Assembly (NCBI RefSeq): GCF_902833085.1
Contig: NZ_CADFEB010000005.1
Span: 186,001-250,000, forward strand
DNA: 64,000 nucleotides
From: Burkholderia ubonensis
GTDB lineage: Bacteria > Pseudomonadota > Gammaproteobacteria > Burkholderiales > Burkholderiaceae
Direction of reading: 5' to 3'
The notes beneath the pieces were generated by a model. The model was not told the DNA's origin. It saw nothing but the letters and a program-made list of their open reading frames with translations, and ran no database searches. How positions within the stretch are numbered: the first letter of the stretch is position 1; each line of letters opens with the position of its first letter. Below, one piece after another: positions 1-7,854 of this stretch. A program made the position numbers and the translations under genes.

Positions 1-927
1 CAGGCCGGCGCCGTGGATCAGCGCCGTGGCGTACGACAGGGTGCCGGCGACCAGCGCGATCAGCGTCGCGCGCACGGTATGGCCGGCATCCGCGAGACGA
101 CCCGCGACCGGCGCCGACGTCGCCCCGATCGCGCCGACGAGCGCGAACAGGCCGATGGCGGATTGCGACAGCCCGTAGTGACGCGTCAGCTCGACCGGCA
201 CGGCGGTCCAGAACAGGCTGAACGATGCGAACATCAGCCCCTGGTAGAGCGCGCGGTGGCGCAGCACCGGCATCGTCCGGACGAGATGCAGCAGCGAGCC
301 GATCAGTTCGAAGTAGGTGGCGCGATGCTCGGGCTGGCGCGACGGAATCGTCAGCGCAAGCACGGCCGTGACGAGCGTCATCAGCACGGCGGCGGCCATG
401 AACACGAAGCGCCAGCCGAACGCGTCGGCCACCACGCTCGACAGCGGGCGGGCAAGCAGGATGCCGAGCAGCAAACCGCCCATGATCGTGCCGACCACGC
501 GGCCGCGCGAATGATCCGGCGCGAGGTGCGCGGCGAGCGGCACCAGAATCTGCACCGCGACCGAGCTGAAGCCGATCAGCAGCGAGATCGCGAGGAACAG
601 CCCGGGCGTGCGGACCAGCCCCGCCGCCGCGAGGCTCGCGATCGACACGACGGCCGTCACGATCATCAGCTTGCGGTTCTCGAGCAGGTCGCCGAGCGGC
701 ACGATGAAGAACAGGCCGAGCGCGTAGCCGATCTGCGTCAGCGATACGATGAGGCTCGCCGTGTCGCCGGACATATGCAGGCCGGGCGCGATGAGTTCGG
801 TGATCGGCTGCGCGTAGTACAGGTTCGCGACGATCGCGCCGCAACTGAACGCGAAGAGCAGAATGAGCCCGCGCGTGAGCTTGGGCACATGCCCTTGAGC
901 CGCGAGCGAGGGGGTATGCGTTGACAT
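1..927 (-). CDS. MFS transporter, 3' end cut by window edge
   Basis: This gene reads in from position 927 and is still open at base 1, giving 309 codons without a stop. The start is the ATG at 925-927 (MSTHTPSLAAQ). Hydrophobic segments follow one another from about residue 20 (LILLFAFSCGAIVANLYYAQP), as in 12-helix major facilitator proteins; the -ANLYYAQP- motif at the end of helix 1 is typical of a broad family of proteobacterial MFS proton-coupled exporters. Substrate cannot be told from sequence. It lies 422 bp downstream of a LysR gene on the same strand, and its promoter region carries the CTGAA direct repeats also seen at the hydroxylase operon. The missing C-terminal helices lie outside the window. 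Confidence 0.9.
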   Translation of the reverse strand, partial: MSTHTPSLAAQGHVPKLTRGLILLFAFSCGAIVANLYYAQPITELIAPGLHMSGDTASLIVSLTQIGYALGLFFIVPLGDLLENRKLMIVTAVVSIASLAAAGLVRTPGLFLAISLLIGFSSVAVQILVPLAAHLAPDHSRGRVVGTIMGGLLLGILLARPLSSVVADAFGWRFVFMAAAVLMTLVTAVLALTIPSRQPEHRATYFELIGSLLHLVRTMPVLRHRALYQGLMFASFSLFWTAVPVELTRHYGLSQSAIGLFALVGAIGATSAPVAGRLADAGHTVRATLIALVAGTLSYATALIHGAGL

Positions 928-1349
928 GGTCGACTCCTTGAAAAGTGATGCCGGGCGCCCGTCCGCGGAGCGGGTGCAGTCATTGCCGCCGCGGTGAAAC
1001 GAGGCCACCGCACTGCCGTCCAGCTTATTGATCGATCGATAACCGGGGAATACGCCCGGCGCGCAATCGAGCATTGCGCGCCGTGCAAAGGCCGGATCGG
1101 TCGCGCGTCGTCATGCGCTTCCCGAAACGTGCCGCCCACGCAGTCGTCGCGAATGGCGAAAGGCTGTACGGCCCAGTCTGGCTTGAAGCGGCTGAAATGT
1201 CCTAAACCCGCCTGAATTCCGTCGCTCGATGCGATGGGCGGCCGGCGTGGCGCGCATCCGGGGCGGCACGAGGAAGCGGGGGCGTTCGCGGCGGGCGCCG
1301 GGCGATATCGCGCTGAACGCCGAGCGCCGAGCGTGCGCAACCGCCGCGT
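928..1349. other. Intergenic promoter region of the MFS gene
   Basis: No gene is supported in these 422 bases. Two structures are visible. One is a near-palindrome TTATTGATCGATCGATAA at 1025-1042 (16 of 18 symmetric positions). The other is a CTGAA direct-repeat array at 1192-1221, listed separately. Short open frames here look like chance frames in GC-rich DNA. Confidence 0.6.
1182..1221 (+). promoter_or_regulatory. CTGAA direct repeats (site A)
   Basis: Three decamers in exact 10-bp register, CTGAAATGTC (1192), CTAAACCCGC (1202) and CTGAATTCCG (1212), are preceded by CTTGAAGCG at 1182. The 17-mer GGCTGAAATGTCCTAAA at 1190-1206 recurs with 14 invariant positions upstream of the cytochrome c/hydroxylase operon and upstream of the MscS-like gene. 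It reads on the strand opposite the MFS gene, about 260 bp before its start. Inferred to be a binding site for a regulator gripping one face of the helix. Confidence 0.5.
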
Positions 1350-2267
1350 TCAGTCCCGCTTGCCCTGCAGCGTCGGAATCTGCTCGAACAGGCTGGAGAG
1401 CCAGTCGACGAAAAGCTTGAGCTTGGCCGGCACGTGCCGATTCGGCGGATACAGCACCGAAATCGGCCGCGCCGGTGTATTGAAGCCGGTCAGGACTTCC
1501 CGCAATTCGCCCGACTTCAGATAAGGATCGACCAGATACAGCGAGGTCTTGATCAGGCCGATTCCCGCGACGCCGCACGCGATATAGGTATCCGCATCGT
1601 TGACGGCCACCGTGCCGCACATCTGCATCACGCGCGGCTCGCCGTCGACGACGTATTCCCACGCCCGCGGCCGCCCCGTATCGGCGGAGACGTGGCTGAC
1701 CGCGACGTGCTGCGCGAGATCCTCCACCGTTTCGGGTTCGCCGAACCGTTCGAGATAGGCGGGGGACGCACAGGTGCAGGTCGTCAGGCTGCCGATCCGC
1801 TTCGCGATCAGGCCGGAGTCGTCGAGCGCGCCGACGCGCACGACGCAATCGACGCCCTCGCCGACGAGATCGATCTGGCGATCGGTCACGCCCAGCTCGA
1901 TCGTGATGCTCGGGTGCGCGGCCAGGAACGCCGGCAGCGCCGGCACCATGATCTGTTTCGCCATCGCCGGCGGCAGATTCACCTTCAGGCGGCCGCGCGG
2001 CGCATTGCGTGCGTGGGACACCGATGCTTCCATGTCGTCGATCTCGCGCAGCACCGCGACGCAGCGTTCGTAGTAGGCCCGCCCGTCCTCGGTCAGCGCG
2101 ATCCGGCGCGTCGTGCGGTTCAGCAGCCGGCAGCCGAGGTGTTGCTCGAGCGCGCTCAGCAGCGCGGATACGCGCGGCGTCGTGAGCCCTGTCGTGTCCG
2201 ACGCGCGCGTGAAGCTGCCCGTCTCGACGATACGCGTAAACACCCGCATCGAAAGCAGTGTATCCAT
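1350..2267 (-). CDS. LysR family transcriptional regulator
   Basis: A 305-residue protein of normal LysR length. The N-terminal winged helix-turn-helix occupies about residues 1-60 (FTRIVETGSFTRAS, then SALLSALEQHLGCRLLNRT), and the rest is the effector-binding fold of the CrgA/AaeR-like subgroup (RRIALTEDGRAYYERC; LKVNLPPAMAKQIMVPAL). The ATG at 2267 has a GGAGAGG ribosome site just upstream. It follows the molybdenum hydroxylase large subunit by 69 bp on the same strand, so it may be the last gene of that operon, and it precedes the MFS gene. Either unit could be its target; the effector is unknown. Confidence 0.9.
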   Translation of the reverse strand: MDTLLSMRVFTRIVETGSFTRASDTTGLTTPRVSALLSALEQHLGCRLLNRTTRRIALTEDGRAYYERCVAVLREIDDMEASVSHARNAPRGRLKVNLPPAMAKQIMVPALPAFLAAHPSITIELGVTDRQIDLVGEGVDCVVRVGALDDSGLIAKRIGSLTTCTCASPAYLERFGEPETVEDLAQHVAVSHVSADTGRPRAWEYVVDGEPRVMQMCGTVAVNDADTYIACGVAGIGLIKTSLYLVDPYLKSGELREVLTGFNTPARPISVLYPPNRHVPAKLKLFVDWLSSLFEQIPTLQGKRD

Positions 2268-2336
2268 CGTTCGATCCTCTCCAACCCGTGAATCGTCGGC
2301 GCCGGTGCGTGCCGGCGCGCTGTCGAGTGCGTGCCG

Positions 2337-4598
2337 CTATGCGTCGATGCGCTTGCGGAGCCCGTCGCCGGCGAACGGCATTTCACGCATGCGCTGGCCG
2401 GTCGCATCGAAGATCGCGTTGGCCAGCGCGCCGGCGGTCGGCCCCATCGACGCCTCCGCCGCGCCGAGGAACGGCGCGCCGGGACGGTTGATCAGATGGA
2501 CCTTCATGCTCTGCGGCGCGGCCGAGAAGCGCAGGATCGGATAGCTGCTCCAGTCGAAGCTGCGAATGCGCTGCGTGTCGTATTGCAGCGCCTCGTACAA
2601 CGTCCAGCTCGCGGCCTGCACGATGCCGCCCTCGATCTGGTTGCGAATGCCGTCCGGCGACACGATCTGGCCCGCGTCGACCGCGGCTTCCGCGTGTTCG
2701 AGCGTCACGTGGCCGGTTTCCGGCACGACCGAAATCTCGACCGCGAGCGCGACGTAGGCCATCAGGTTCTTGTACTTGCCGAACGCGAAGCCGACCCCGC
2801 GGTTGCGCGCGCGCGGCGGCCGCGGCCAGCCGAAGCGCGTCGCGGCGAGCTGGATCACGTGACGCGCGCGGGGGTCCTGCATGTGGCGCAGCCGGAACTC
2901 GACCGGATCGACGCCGGCCGCGTGCGCGAGCTCGTCCATGAAGCTCTCGATCGCCCACACGTTCGTGTGCGCGCCGAGCGAGCGCATCGCCGAGGTCTGC
3001 AGCGGCATCGTCGGCGAGAAATTGTTGACGACGTGCAGGTTGGGCAGCGCATACAGCGGGATCGCGTTGCGGTCGCCGCCGCCCTCGGGCTGCACCATCG
3101 GCGTCGACGGCGCAGGCACGAACGGCGGCTCGAGCATGCGCGCGGGCAGCAGCCGGCCGGCGTTGACGATCCGCTCGTTGTGCGAACTGCTCCACAACGC
3201 GTAGTTCCAGTCGACGATGTGGCCGCTCGCATCGAGCGACGCGCTGAGTTCGGTCACCATCGCCGGCGTGAAGTGGTCCCACGTATGTTCCTGCTCGCGC
3301 ATCCACTGCACGCGAATCGGCTTGCCGGGCATCGCGGCCGCGATCAGCGCCGCGTGCGCGGCCGCGTCGTCCGCGCCGTTGTGCCCGTAGCAGCCCGATC
3401 CTTCGGTATGGATGCAGCGCACGCTCGCCTTCGGCATCGACAGCATCTCCGCGAGCGCGTCGCGCAGCGGGTAGACGCCCTGCGAGTGGGTCCACACGGT
3501 CAGCATGCCGTTCTCGAGCCGGGCGACCGCGCACGACGGCCCGATCGAGCCGTGCAGCAGGTAGTTCTTCAGGAACGTCGCGGTGAGCGTTTTCGTGGCC
3601 GGCGCGGTCGTCGCATGCGCGTTGGCGATCTCGATGCGCTGCGTCGCGATCCGCTTCAGGTCGTCGTGAACCGTCTTGCGATCGGGCAGCGGCCGGCCGG
3701 GCGACCAGCGGCAGCCGGCGGCCAGCGCGCGCTGCGCGACGACGGCCTGCCATTCGCCGCGCGCGACGACCGCGAGCATGCTGCCGTTGCGCACGATCCG
3801 CACGACGCCGGGCAGCTTCAGGATCGCGGCCTCGTCGAACGCGAGCAGCTTCGCGTCGTATACGGGCGGCATCACGACGCGCGCATGCAGCATGTCCGGC
3901 AGCGTCATGTCCTGCACGTAGCTGACGCCGCCCGTGACCTTGTTCGGAATGTCGACGCGCGGCAGCGACGTGCCGATCACGGCGAACGTGGCCGGATCCT
4001 TCAGCGGCGACGTCGGGGTCGCGCTGCGATGCAGGTCGACGCTGCGCACCGCGTCGCCGTAGCGCATCGTGCGGCCGTCCGGCGCCTTGATCACGGCGTC
4101 GGCGGTCGTCAGCAGGCGCGCGTCGATGCCGAACTGCTTCGCCGCCGCGTCGACCAGCAGCCCGCGCACCTGCGCGGCGGCATTCAGCAACGCGGAGCCG
4201 CTGTCCGCCATCGTGTGGCTGCCGGCGGTCAAGCCCTCGTCGGGCGACGCGCCCGTATCGGCGGTGAGGAAGGTGATCAGCGAGGGCTTCATCCCGAGCT
4301 CCTCGGCGGCCACCTGCAGCAGCGCGGTGCGCACGCCGGTGCCGAGCTCGACCTTGCCCGTGAACACGGTGACCTTGCCGTCGGGCGTGATCCTGATCCA
4401 CGCGTCGAGCAGCGGGTTGGTCTTCAGGCTGCCGGCGAGCGTTGCCGTGGCTTTCGACACGTGCACGGCGGCGCCTTCGTCCGCGATCACGACCTGGGCG
4501 GCGGCGCGGGCGGCCGGCGCGAGGCTGAACGCGACGAACAGCGCGCCGGAAACCATGAAGTGCCGGCGGCCTTCGTCGATGTCGTCGTGAGCGTTCAT
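2337..4598 (-). CDS. Molybdopterin-binding large subunit of an exported xanthine-dehydrogenase-family hydroxylase
   Basis: This 753-residue protein is the Moco-binding subunit of a xanthine dehydrogenase/aldehyde oxidase family enzyme, closest in architecture to isoquinoline 1-oxidoreductase beta subunit and related aldehyde or nicotinate dehydrogenases. A twin-arginine signal is visible (EGRRHFMVSG followed by a hydrophobic stretch ending AARA), so the folded complex should be exported. Near the C-terminus, GAAEASMGP carries the Glu expected at the active site. The start is the ATG at 4596-4598, which overlaps the stop of the 2Fe-2S subunit (TAATG), implying translational coupling. A much longer open frame continues upstream but lacks family similarity. 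Electrons would pass Moco to 2Fe-2S to cytochrome c. The substrate (aldehyde or N-heteroaromatic ring) cannot be fixed from sequence. Confidence 0.9.
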   Translation of the reverse strand: MNAHDDIDEGRRHFMVSGALFVAFSLAPAARAAAQVVIADEGAAVHVSKATATLAGSLKTNPLLDAWIRITPDGKVTVFTGKVELGTGVRTALLQVAAEELGMKPSLITFLTADTGASPDEGLTAGSHTMADSGSALLNAAAQVRGLLVDAAAKQFGIDARLLTTADAVIKAPDGRTMRYGDAVRSVDLHRSATPTSPLKDPATFAVIGTSLPRVDIPNKVTGGVSYVQDMTLPDMLHARVVMPPVYDAKLLAFDEAAILKLPGVVRIVRNGSMLAVVARGEWQAVVAQRALAAGCRWSPGRPLPDRKTVHDDLKRIATQRIEIANAHATTAPATKTLTATFLKNYLLHGSIGPSCAVARLENGMLTVWTHSQGVYPLRDALAEMLSMPKASVRCIHTEGSGCYGHNGADDAAAHAALIAAAMPGKPIRVQWMREQEHTWDHFTPAMVTELSASLDASGHIVDWNYALWSSSHNERIVNAGRLLPARMLEPPFVPAPSTPMVQPEGGGDRNAIPLYALPNLHVVNNFSPTMPLQTSAMRSLGAHTNVWAIESFMDELAHAAGVDPVEFRLRHMQDPRARHVIQLAATRFGWPRPPRARNRGVGFAFGKYKNLMAYVALAVEISVVPETGHVTLEHAEAAVDAGQIVSPDGIRNQIEGGIVQAASWTLYEALQYDTQRIRSFDWSSYPILRFSAAPQSMKVHLINRPGAPFLGAAEASMGPTAGALANAIFDATGQRMREMPFAGDGLRKRIDA

Positions 4599-5098
4599 TA
4601 CAGTGCCTTGTTGATCATGACAGGGGCGGAGCCGGGCTCCGGCTCGGGCAGGCCCGCGACCTGGCGCACGGCTGCCAGGATTCGCATGTGGGTGCCGCAA
4701 CGGCACAGATTGGGTTCCATGTGCGTGCGCAGCTCGTGCTCGGTCGGCTTCGGATTGCGCTCGAGCAGCGCCTGCGCGCGCATGATCATCCCCGCGATGC
4801 AGTAGCCGCACTGCGCGGCCTGGTGATCGATGAACGCGCGCTGCAGCGGGCCCGGATGCTCGGCGGTGCCGAGGCTCTCGATGGTCCTGACGCGGCGCGT
4901 GCCGACGGCGGCGACCGGCAGCAGGCACGAGAACATCGGCTTGTCGTCGACGATCACGGTGCAGGCGCCGCATTGTCCGAGCCCGCAGCCGAACTTCGCG
5001 CCGTGCAGATGCAGGTCGTTGCGCAATGCATAGAGCAGCGGCGTGGACGGATCGATGTCGAGCGTGTGCTGCACGCCGTTCACGTTGAGGGTGATCAT
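4598..5098 (-). CDS. 2Fe-2S small subunit of the molybdenum hydroxylase
   Basis: A 166-residue protein with both expected iron-sulfur domains. The plant-ferredoxin-type cluster has the motif CGLGQCGACTV near residues 38-48, and the C-terminal all-helical cluster has CGYC (about residue 97) and CRCG (about residue 132). Length is typical of isoquinoline 1-oxidoreductase alpha or CoxS-type subunits. It has no signal peptide, so it should be carried to the periplasm with the Tat-dependent large subunit. Its ATG (5096-5098) overlaps the upstream cytochrome stop as ATGA and its stop overlaps the large-subunit start by one base. The three genes form one tightly coupled unit. Confidence 0.95.
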   Translation of the reverse strand: MITLNVNGVQHTLDIDPSTPLLYALRNDLHLHGAKFGCGLGQCGACTVIVDDKPMFSCLLPVAAVGTRRVRTIESLGTAEHPGPLQRAFIDHQAAQCGYCIAGMIMRAQALLERNPKPTEHELRTHMEPNLCRCGTHMRILAAVRQVAGLPEPEPGSAPVMINKAL

Positions 5099-6375
5099 CG
5101 CGCGCTGTCCTCCTTTCTGAGCTTCGCGGCCATCGCTTCGACGCCGGTCCACGCGGGCCGGTCGGAGTAGGCCGCGCGAATGTACGCGGCAAGGTCCGCG
5201 ATCTGGGCGTCGTCGTACTGGTCGAGATACGACGGCATGTAATTCAGTGAGTCTTCGCCATGCCAGCCGATCCCGTTGAACATCATCTGGATCGCGTTGC
5301 GCGGCGTATCGGCGCTGACGGCCGTGCTGAACGCGAGCGTCGGCCGTTCGCCGATCGCCTGCATCGGCGACGCGGGCCCGTGGCACTGCGCGCACGACGC
5401 CTGGAACAGCACCGCGCCGCGATGTTCGTCGGGCGTCGCCGCATTGCGCGCGGCGACGGGCGTCGCGGGCCGTGCGCCGGCCGGCTTCTGGATCGACAGG
5501 ATGTAGGCGGCGATCGCCTCGACGTCCTCGACCGGCACCGTCGCGAGATCGCGCGTGACGGGGAGCATCGGCCCGGCCGCCGCGCCGTGCTCGCTCGCGC
5601 GGCCGGTGCGCAGGTACGTGACGAGCTGCGCCTGCGTCCACGGGCGCGTCGCATGGCCGAGCGTATTGAGCGGCGGCGCTTCCCAGCCGTCGACGATGCC
5701 GCCGTCGAACGCCTTGCCGGCCTGTTCGCCGCCGATCGCGTTCAGCGGCGAATGGCAGGACGCGCAGTGGCCGAGGCCGTCGACGAGCAGCTTGCCGCGG
5801 TTCCATTGCGCGGATTGCGTCGCGTCGGGCTGGTACGCGCCCTTGCGCAGGAACAGGATGTTCCAGAACGCCAGCGGCGGACGGAAGTTGAGCGGGAAGA
5901 TCAGGTCGTTCGCCGGCGCGGCCGCGCGAACGGGCTCGCGGGTCATCAGGTACGCATAGGCGGCCGCGATGTCGTCGTCGGTCATCCGCGTGAAATGAAT
6001 ATACGGAAATGCCGGGTAGAGCAGGTGGCCGTCGCGGGCGATCCCGCTGCGCAGCGCGCGCGCGAACGCGTCGCGCGACCAGCGGCCGATGCCGGTGTCG
6101 GGGTCCGGCGTGATGTTGGTCGCGTAGATCGTGCCGAACGGCGTCGCGAGCGGCAGCCCGCCGGCGAACGGCCGGCCGTCCTTCGCGGTGTGGCAGACGA
6201 CGCAGTCGCCGAGTGCGACGACGCGCGCGCCCGCGCGCACGAGCTGCGGATCGAACGACGTGCGCGCGGGCGGGTCGATCGGTGCGATCGACGGCTGCAC
6301 CATGATGCCGATCGCGATCGCGAGGCCTGCGATCGCAACGCCGGCCGCGCCGAACCAGAGTTTTTTGTGCTTCAT
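5095..6375 (-). CDS. Membrane-anchored tri-haem cytochrome c of the hydroxylase
   Basis: A 426-residue protein with one N-terminal hydrophobic segment (after MKHKK) and three CxxCH haem sites: CVVCH near residue 58, CASCH near 204 and CAQCH near 345. This is the usual partner of periplasmic alcohol, aldehyde and nicotinate dehydrogenases, taking electrons from the 2Fe-2S subunit to ubiquinol oxidase or quinone. It is the first gene of the operon, with CGGAG before the ATG. The CTGAA repeat array (site B) lies about 140 bp upstream. Retention of three haems with an exported Moco subunit makes a respiratory, oxygen-independent catalytic step likely. Confidence 0.92.
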   Translation of the reverse strand: MKHKKLWFGAAGVAIAGLAIAIGIMVQPSIAPIDPPARTSFDPQLVRAGARVVALGDCVVCHTAKDGRPFAGGLPLATPFGTIYATNITPDPDTGIGRWSRDAFARALRSGIARDGHLLYPAFPYIHFTRMTDDDIAAAYAYLMTREPVRAAAPANDLIFPLNFRPPLAFWNILFLRKGAYQPDATQSAQWNRGKLLVDGLGHCASCHSPLNAIGGEQAGKAFDGGIVDGWEAPPLNTLGHATRPWTQAQLVTYLRTGRASEHGAAAGPMLPVTRDLATVPVEDVEAIAAYILSIQKPAGARPATPVAARNAATPDEHRGAVLFQASCAQCHGPASPMQAIGERPTLAFSTAVSADTPRNAIQMMFNGIGWHGEDSLNYMPSYLDQYDDAQIADLAAYIRAAYSDRPAWTGVEAMAAKLRKEDSAR

Positions 6376-6501
6376 GCGGGCTCCGCGCGGCGGCGAATCG
6401 CAATGGGGATCATGTCGTCACTCCAGGGAGGGAGGCCGCGCGCGGGCGATGGCCGGCGCGGCGTTGGGTGCAGGCAGTCTATGCCAGCGTCGACGTCATA
6501 T

Positions 6502-6533
6502 CTTGAAGCGAGGCTGAAACGTTCTGAATCAGG
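6502..6533 (+). promoter_or_regulatory. CTGAA direct repeats (site B)
   Basis: CTTGAAGCG is followed by CTGAAACGTT (6514) and CTGAATCAGG (6524), two repeats in 10-bp register. The 17-mer GGCTGAAACGTTCTGAA at 6512-6528 matches site A at 14 and site D at 16 of 17 positions. It lies upstream of the hydroxylase operon, on the strand opposite transcription, the same relative orientation as at sites A and D. Confidence 0.5.
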
Positions 6534-6555
6534 ACGACAGGCCGAACTACGCCAA

Positions 6556-7689
6556 TCAATCGTCGTGAATCGATGTGCCGAGCCCGAACGATGCGGCGAG
6601 CTGCGGTCCTTTCGCGAGCAGCGTCGTCACTTCCGTGCGCCGCTGCGCCGACCAGCGCGCGAGGCGCTCGACCACATCGGCCGCATCGGGCGGCAGCGCT
6701 TCGGCGAGCGACACGGCGTCTTGGGCCGCCTTCGACGTGCCCGACGCCGTATGCGGGCGCACGGTGCATGCGGCGTCGCCGACCAGCGCGACGCGGCCGC
6801 CGACGAAGTCGGGGCTCATCGCGTCGAAAATCGCCTGCACGAACGGCGCGCGCGTCGCGAGCACCAGTTGCGACAGCACGGGCGGCAACCGCTCGGCGGC
6901 CAGTTGCCGCAGCGACGCGGTGCTGTCGTCGGCGAGCTGTCCCGGATGGACCGACGCGTGATGGACGCGTCCGTCGCGATCGGTCAGGTGGCGGCGCAGC
7001 GCATCGGGGTCCGCTTCGTTGCGATACCAGAGCCAGTTGAAGCGGCGTGCGCCGGGTTCGAGCGAGCCGTCCAGCGCGGGAATCAGAAACGCCATGAACA
7101 GTTCGCCCGGCGCCTTGTGAAGCGTCATGTTCTCGACCAGCGACGCGATCGCGGCCGCGTCGAGCGCGGCTTCGTCGACGATGCCGCGCCACGCGACATA
7201 GCCGGCGAACGACGGCGCGTAGCCGGGGAAGAGCCGCGTGCGCAGGCTCGATCCCGCGCCGTCGGCCGCGATCAGGAGATCCGCGCGGACGCGTTCGTCT
7301 TCGACGTGCACGTCGATGCCGTCGGCGTGCTGGTCGAAGCCGGTGATCGCGCGGCCGTAGCGGATCCGTCCCGGCGGCAGCGTATCGCACAGCGAGCGGT
7401 AGACGGCGTCCCACGACGAGAACGGCAACATCTCGGGTTCGTCGCGCGTGACGGCGCCTTGACGATCGATCCATCGCCGCCGATGCGTCGGCACGCTGAT
7501 CATGCGGCGGCAATGCCGGCCATGCTGTTCGAGAAACGCCATCATGCGCCGCAGCACGGCCACACCGCCGCCCTGGCCGCGCAGCGGGTTGGGCGAGCGC
7601 TCGTAGACGGTCACGTCGTGCCCGATGCAATCGAGCGTCAACGCGGCCGCGAGGCCCGCGATCGAGCCTCCTGCAATGACTATCTTCAT
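6556..7689 (-). CDS. FAD-dependent aromatic monooxygenase, 2,6-dihydroxypyridine hydroxylase-like
   Basis: A 377-residue class A flavoprotein monooxygenase. The Rossmann motif GGSIAGLAAALTL is at residues 7-19 and continues into the Glu-ending DVTVYERSP; the second FAD/NADH motif is DLLIAADGAGSSLR (about 138-151), and the third is ALVGDAACTVRPH (about 306-318). The signature GGSIAGL plus GDAA..RPH..SGTSKA resembles 2,6-dihydroxypyridine 3-monooxygenase more than salicylate or ubiquinone hydroxylases. It lies 180 bp before the molybdenum hydroxylase operon on the same strand. An N-heteroaromatic ring-hydroxylation pair is therefore plausible but not shown. GAGG lies 9 bp before the ATG. Confidence 0.85.
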   Translation of the reverse strand: MKIVIAGGSIAGLAAALTLDCIGHDVTVYERSPNPLRGQGGGVAVLRRMMAFLEQHGRHCRRMISVPTHRRRWIDRQGAVTRDEPEMLPFSSWDAVYRSLCDTLPPGRIRYGRAITGFDQHADGIDVHVEDERVRADLLIAADGAGSSLRTRLFPGYAPSFAGYVAWRGIVDEAALDAAAIASLVENMTLHKAPGELFMAFLIPALDGSLEPGARRFNWLWYRNEADPDALRRHLTDRDGRVHHASVHPGQLADDSTASLRQLAAERLPPVLSQLVLATRAPFVQAIFDAMSPDFVGGRVALVGDAACTVRPHTASGTSKAAQDAVSLAEALPPDAADVVERLARWSAQRRTEVTTLLAKGPQLAASFGLGTSIHDD

Positions 7690-7748
7690 CGTGCGTGGCC
7701 TCGGTTCTTGCGCGGATTCGATTGTGCACGATCGCTTTGCGGCCGGGC

Positions 7749-7764
7749 CTTAATTCTTATTAAG
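7749..7764. promoter_or_regulatory. Inverted repeat before the FAD monooxygenase
   Basis: CTTAAT-TCTT-ATTAAG is a perfect 6-bp inverted repeat in an otherwise GC-rich gap, about 60 bp upstream of the monooxygenase start. Position and AT-richness suit a promoter/operator; the regulator is unknown. Confidence 0.35.
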
Positions 7765-7854
7765 CGCGACAACGCAACCCGTACCGACGTCGAGTCGGGA
7801 TGGCGGACACATGACTCGGTCGCGGCACGGATTGATCGTCGCCGGATTGCGCGT

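Noticed and set aside
2331..4805. An 824-codon open frame on the plus strand
   Set aside because: It is antisense to the molybdopterin subunit and has a low-complexity Arg/Ala/His composition.
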